Source: an uncultured Pelagibacteraceae bacterium
GTDB lineage: Bacteria; Pseudomonadota; Alphaproteobacteria; Pelagibacterales; Pelagibacteraceae
Reading direction: 5' to 3'
Assembly (NCBI GenBank): GCA_902612575.1
Contig: CACMDZ010000006.1
Location: forward strand, 1-38,851
Length of the DNA: 38,851 nucleotides
The first letter of the stretch is position 1, and every line of letters begins with the position of its first letter. The notes beneath the pieces were generated by a model. That model worked only from the letters and a program-made list of their open reading frames with translations, did not search any database and was not told where the DNA came from. This document shows, one piece after another, positions 38,510-38,851 of this stretch. The position numbers and the translations under genes were made by a program.

Positions 38510-38851
38510 TGCACCATGGCAATGCTTGTACTTCTTTCCTGAATTGCAAGGACAAAGTTGATTTCTACCAATTTTTTTAGACGAAAGTTCTTTAAATTTT
38601 TCACTCATATCATCATTACTTAGCTCCTTTTCATCATTCTTTTCAACAAGTTTCAAATTAAATAAAATCACAATTAAATCAAATTTGAGTTTATTCAACA
38701 AATTTTCAAAAAGTGTAAATGCTTCTTTTTTATATTCAACTAAGGGATCTCTTTGCCCGTATGATCTTAAACCAATAACTTGTCTTAATTGTTCAAGATA
38801 TTGTATATGTAATTTCCAATTTTGATCTATCAGCTGCAAAAAAATTCTTTT
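38504..38851 (-). CDS. secA: protein translocase subunit SecA (3' end, cut by window edge)
   Basis: SecA is the ATPase motor of Sec-dependent export. Only the last 115 codons are inside the window; the frame is open to the right edge, so no start is visible. The visible part begins in the helical scaffold/wing region (QLIDQNWKLHIQYLEQLRQV, then GLRSYGQRDPLVEYKKEAF). A charged linker and the C-terminal zinc-binding tail GRNQLCPCNSGKKYKHCHG follow (C-x-C-x8-C-H), which binds SecB and ribosomes. The zinc tail is intact. Confidence 0.96.
   Translation of the reverse strand, partial: KRIFLQLIDQNWKLHIQYLEQLRQVIGLRSYGQRDPLVEYKKEAFTLFENLLNKLKFDLIVILFNLKLVEKNDEKELSNDDMSEKFKELSSKKIGRNQLCPCNSGKKYKHCHGAL

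Noticed and set aside
1..38851. Mobile elements, prophage, CRISPR, rRNA
   Set aside because: No transposase, integrase, capsid, repeat-spacer or rRNA sequence was seen on either strand.

Overview
The window is strongly A+T-rich, almost free of intergenic DNA, and carries gene orders typical of Alphaproteobacteria: murA-DUF2948-hisD-infA, aroA-cmk-rpsA-ihfB, trpF-trpB-trpA-accD-folC-trxA, cycM/kdsB-pheA and ffs-dnaX-ybaB-recR, plus the alphaproteobacterial regulator GcrA. Base composition, compactness and protein style point to a SAR11-type organism (Pelagibacterales, 'Candidatus Pelagibacter' or a close relative). This is inferred from the sequence; no database was searched. I see no mobile element, prophage, CRISPR array or rRNA.

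Layout. Positions 1-273 (minus) hold rnpA (cut by the window edge) and rpmH. Positions 357-1153 hold a TVP38/DedA-like membrane protein and tRNA-Thr. Positions 1249-5250 (plus) run through two small basic proteins, dcd, murA, a DUF2948 protein, hisD and infA. Positions 5256-5965 form an RNA-rich island: tRNA-Phe, a cold-shock gene flanked by hairpins, an unusually long non-coding stretch, and tRNA-His. It leads straight into hisS-hisZ-hisG (5970-9061). Positions 9106-12850 (plus) carry rmuC, a PD-(D/E)XK nuclease, an exonuclease I and thioredoxin. Positions 12847-25484 (minus) are one uninterrupted run of 14 genes (rnd, kdsD, lptC-like, lptB, aroA, cmk, rpsA, ihfB, pyrF, trpF, trpB, trpA, accD, folC) with no gap above 7 nt. 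Positions 25501-30782 hold an NDUFA9-like protein, a SHOCT protein, gcrA, an ABC-2 permease, argD, argF and a membrane cytochrome c. Positions 30881-35156 (plus) hold kdsB, pheA, SRP RNA, dnaX, ybaB and recR. Positions 35157-38851 hold glcB, accA with an added C-terminal membrane helix, and the 3' end of secA.

The most interesting part is the histidine region. Between cspA and tRNA-His lie a promoter-like element carrying a 20-bp palindrome and a possible 24-codon leader ORF with four histidine codons in seven. Next comes a tRNA-His without an encoded G-1, and then hisS starting only 4 nt after the tRNA CCA end. HisS is of the eukaryote-like class and has lost parts of the usual histidine-binding motifs, whereas its regulatory paralogue HisZ keeps them. 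Together this could be a compact histidine-sensing unit; that reading is inference and is marked as such.

Other oddities: a cytidylate kinase without the Walker A lysine, a divergent tryptophan synthase, an A9 tract in dnaX whose slippage would truncate it to a gamma-like product, several near-leaderless promoters, no local lptA, and a glcB whose short leader leaves no room for the glycine riboswitch reported in other SAR11 strains.
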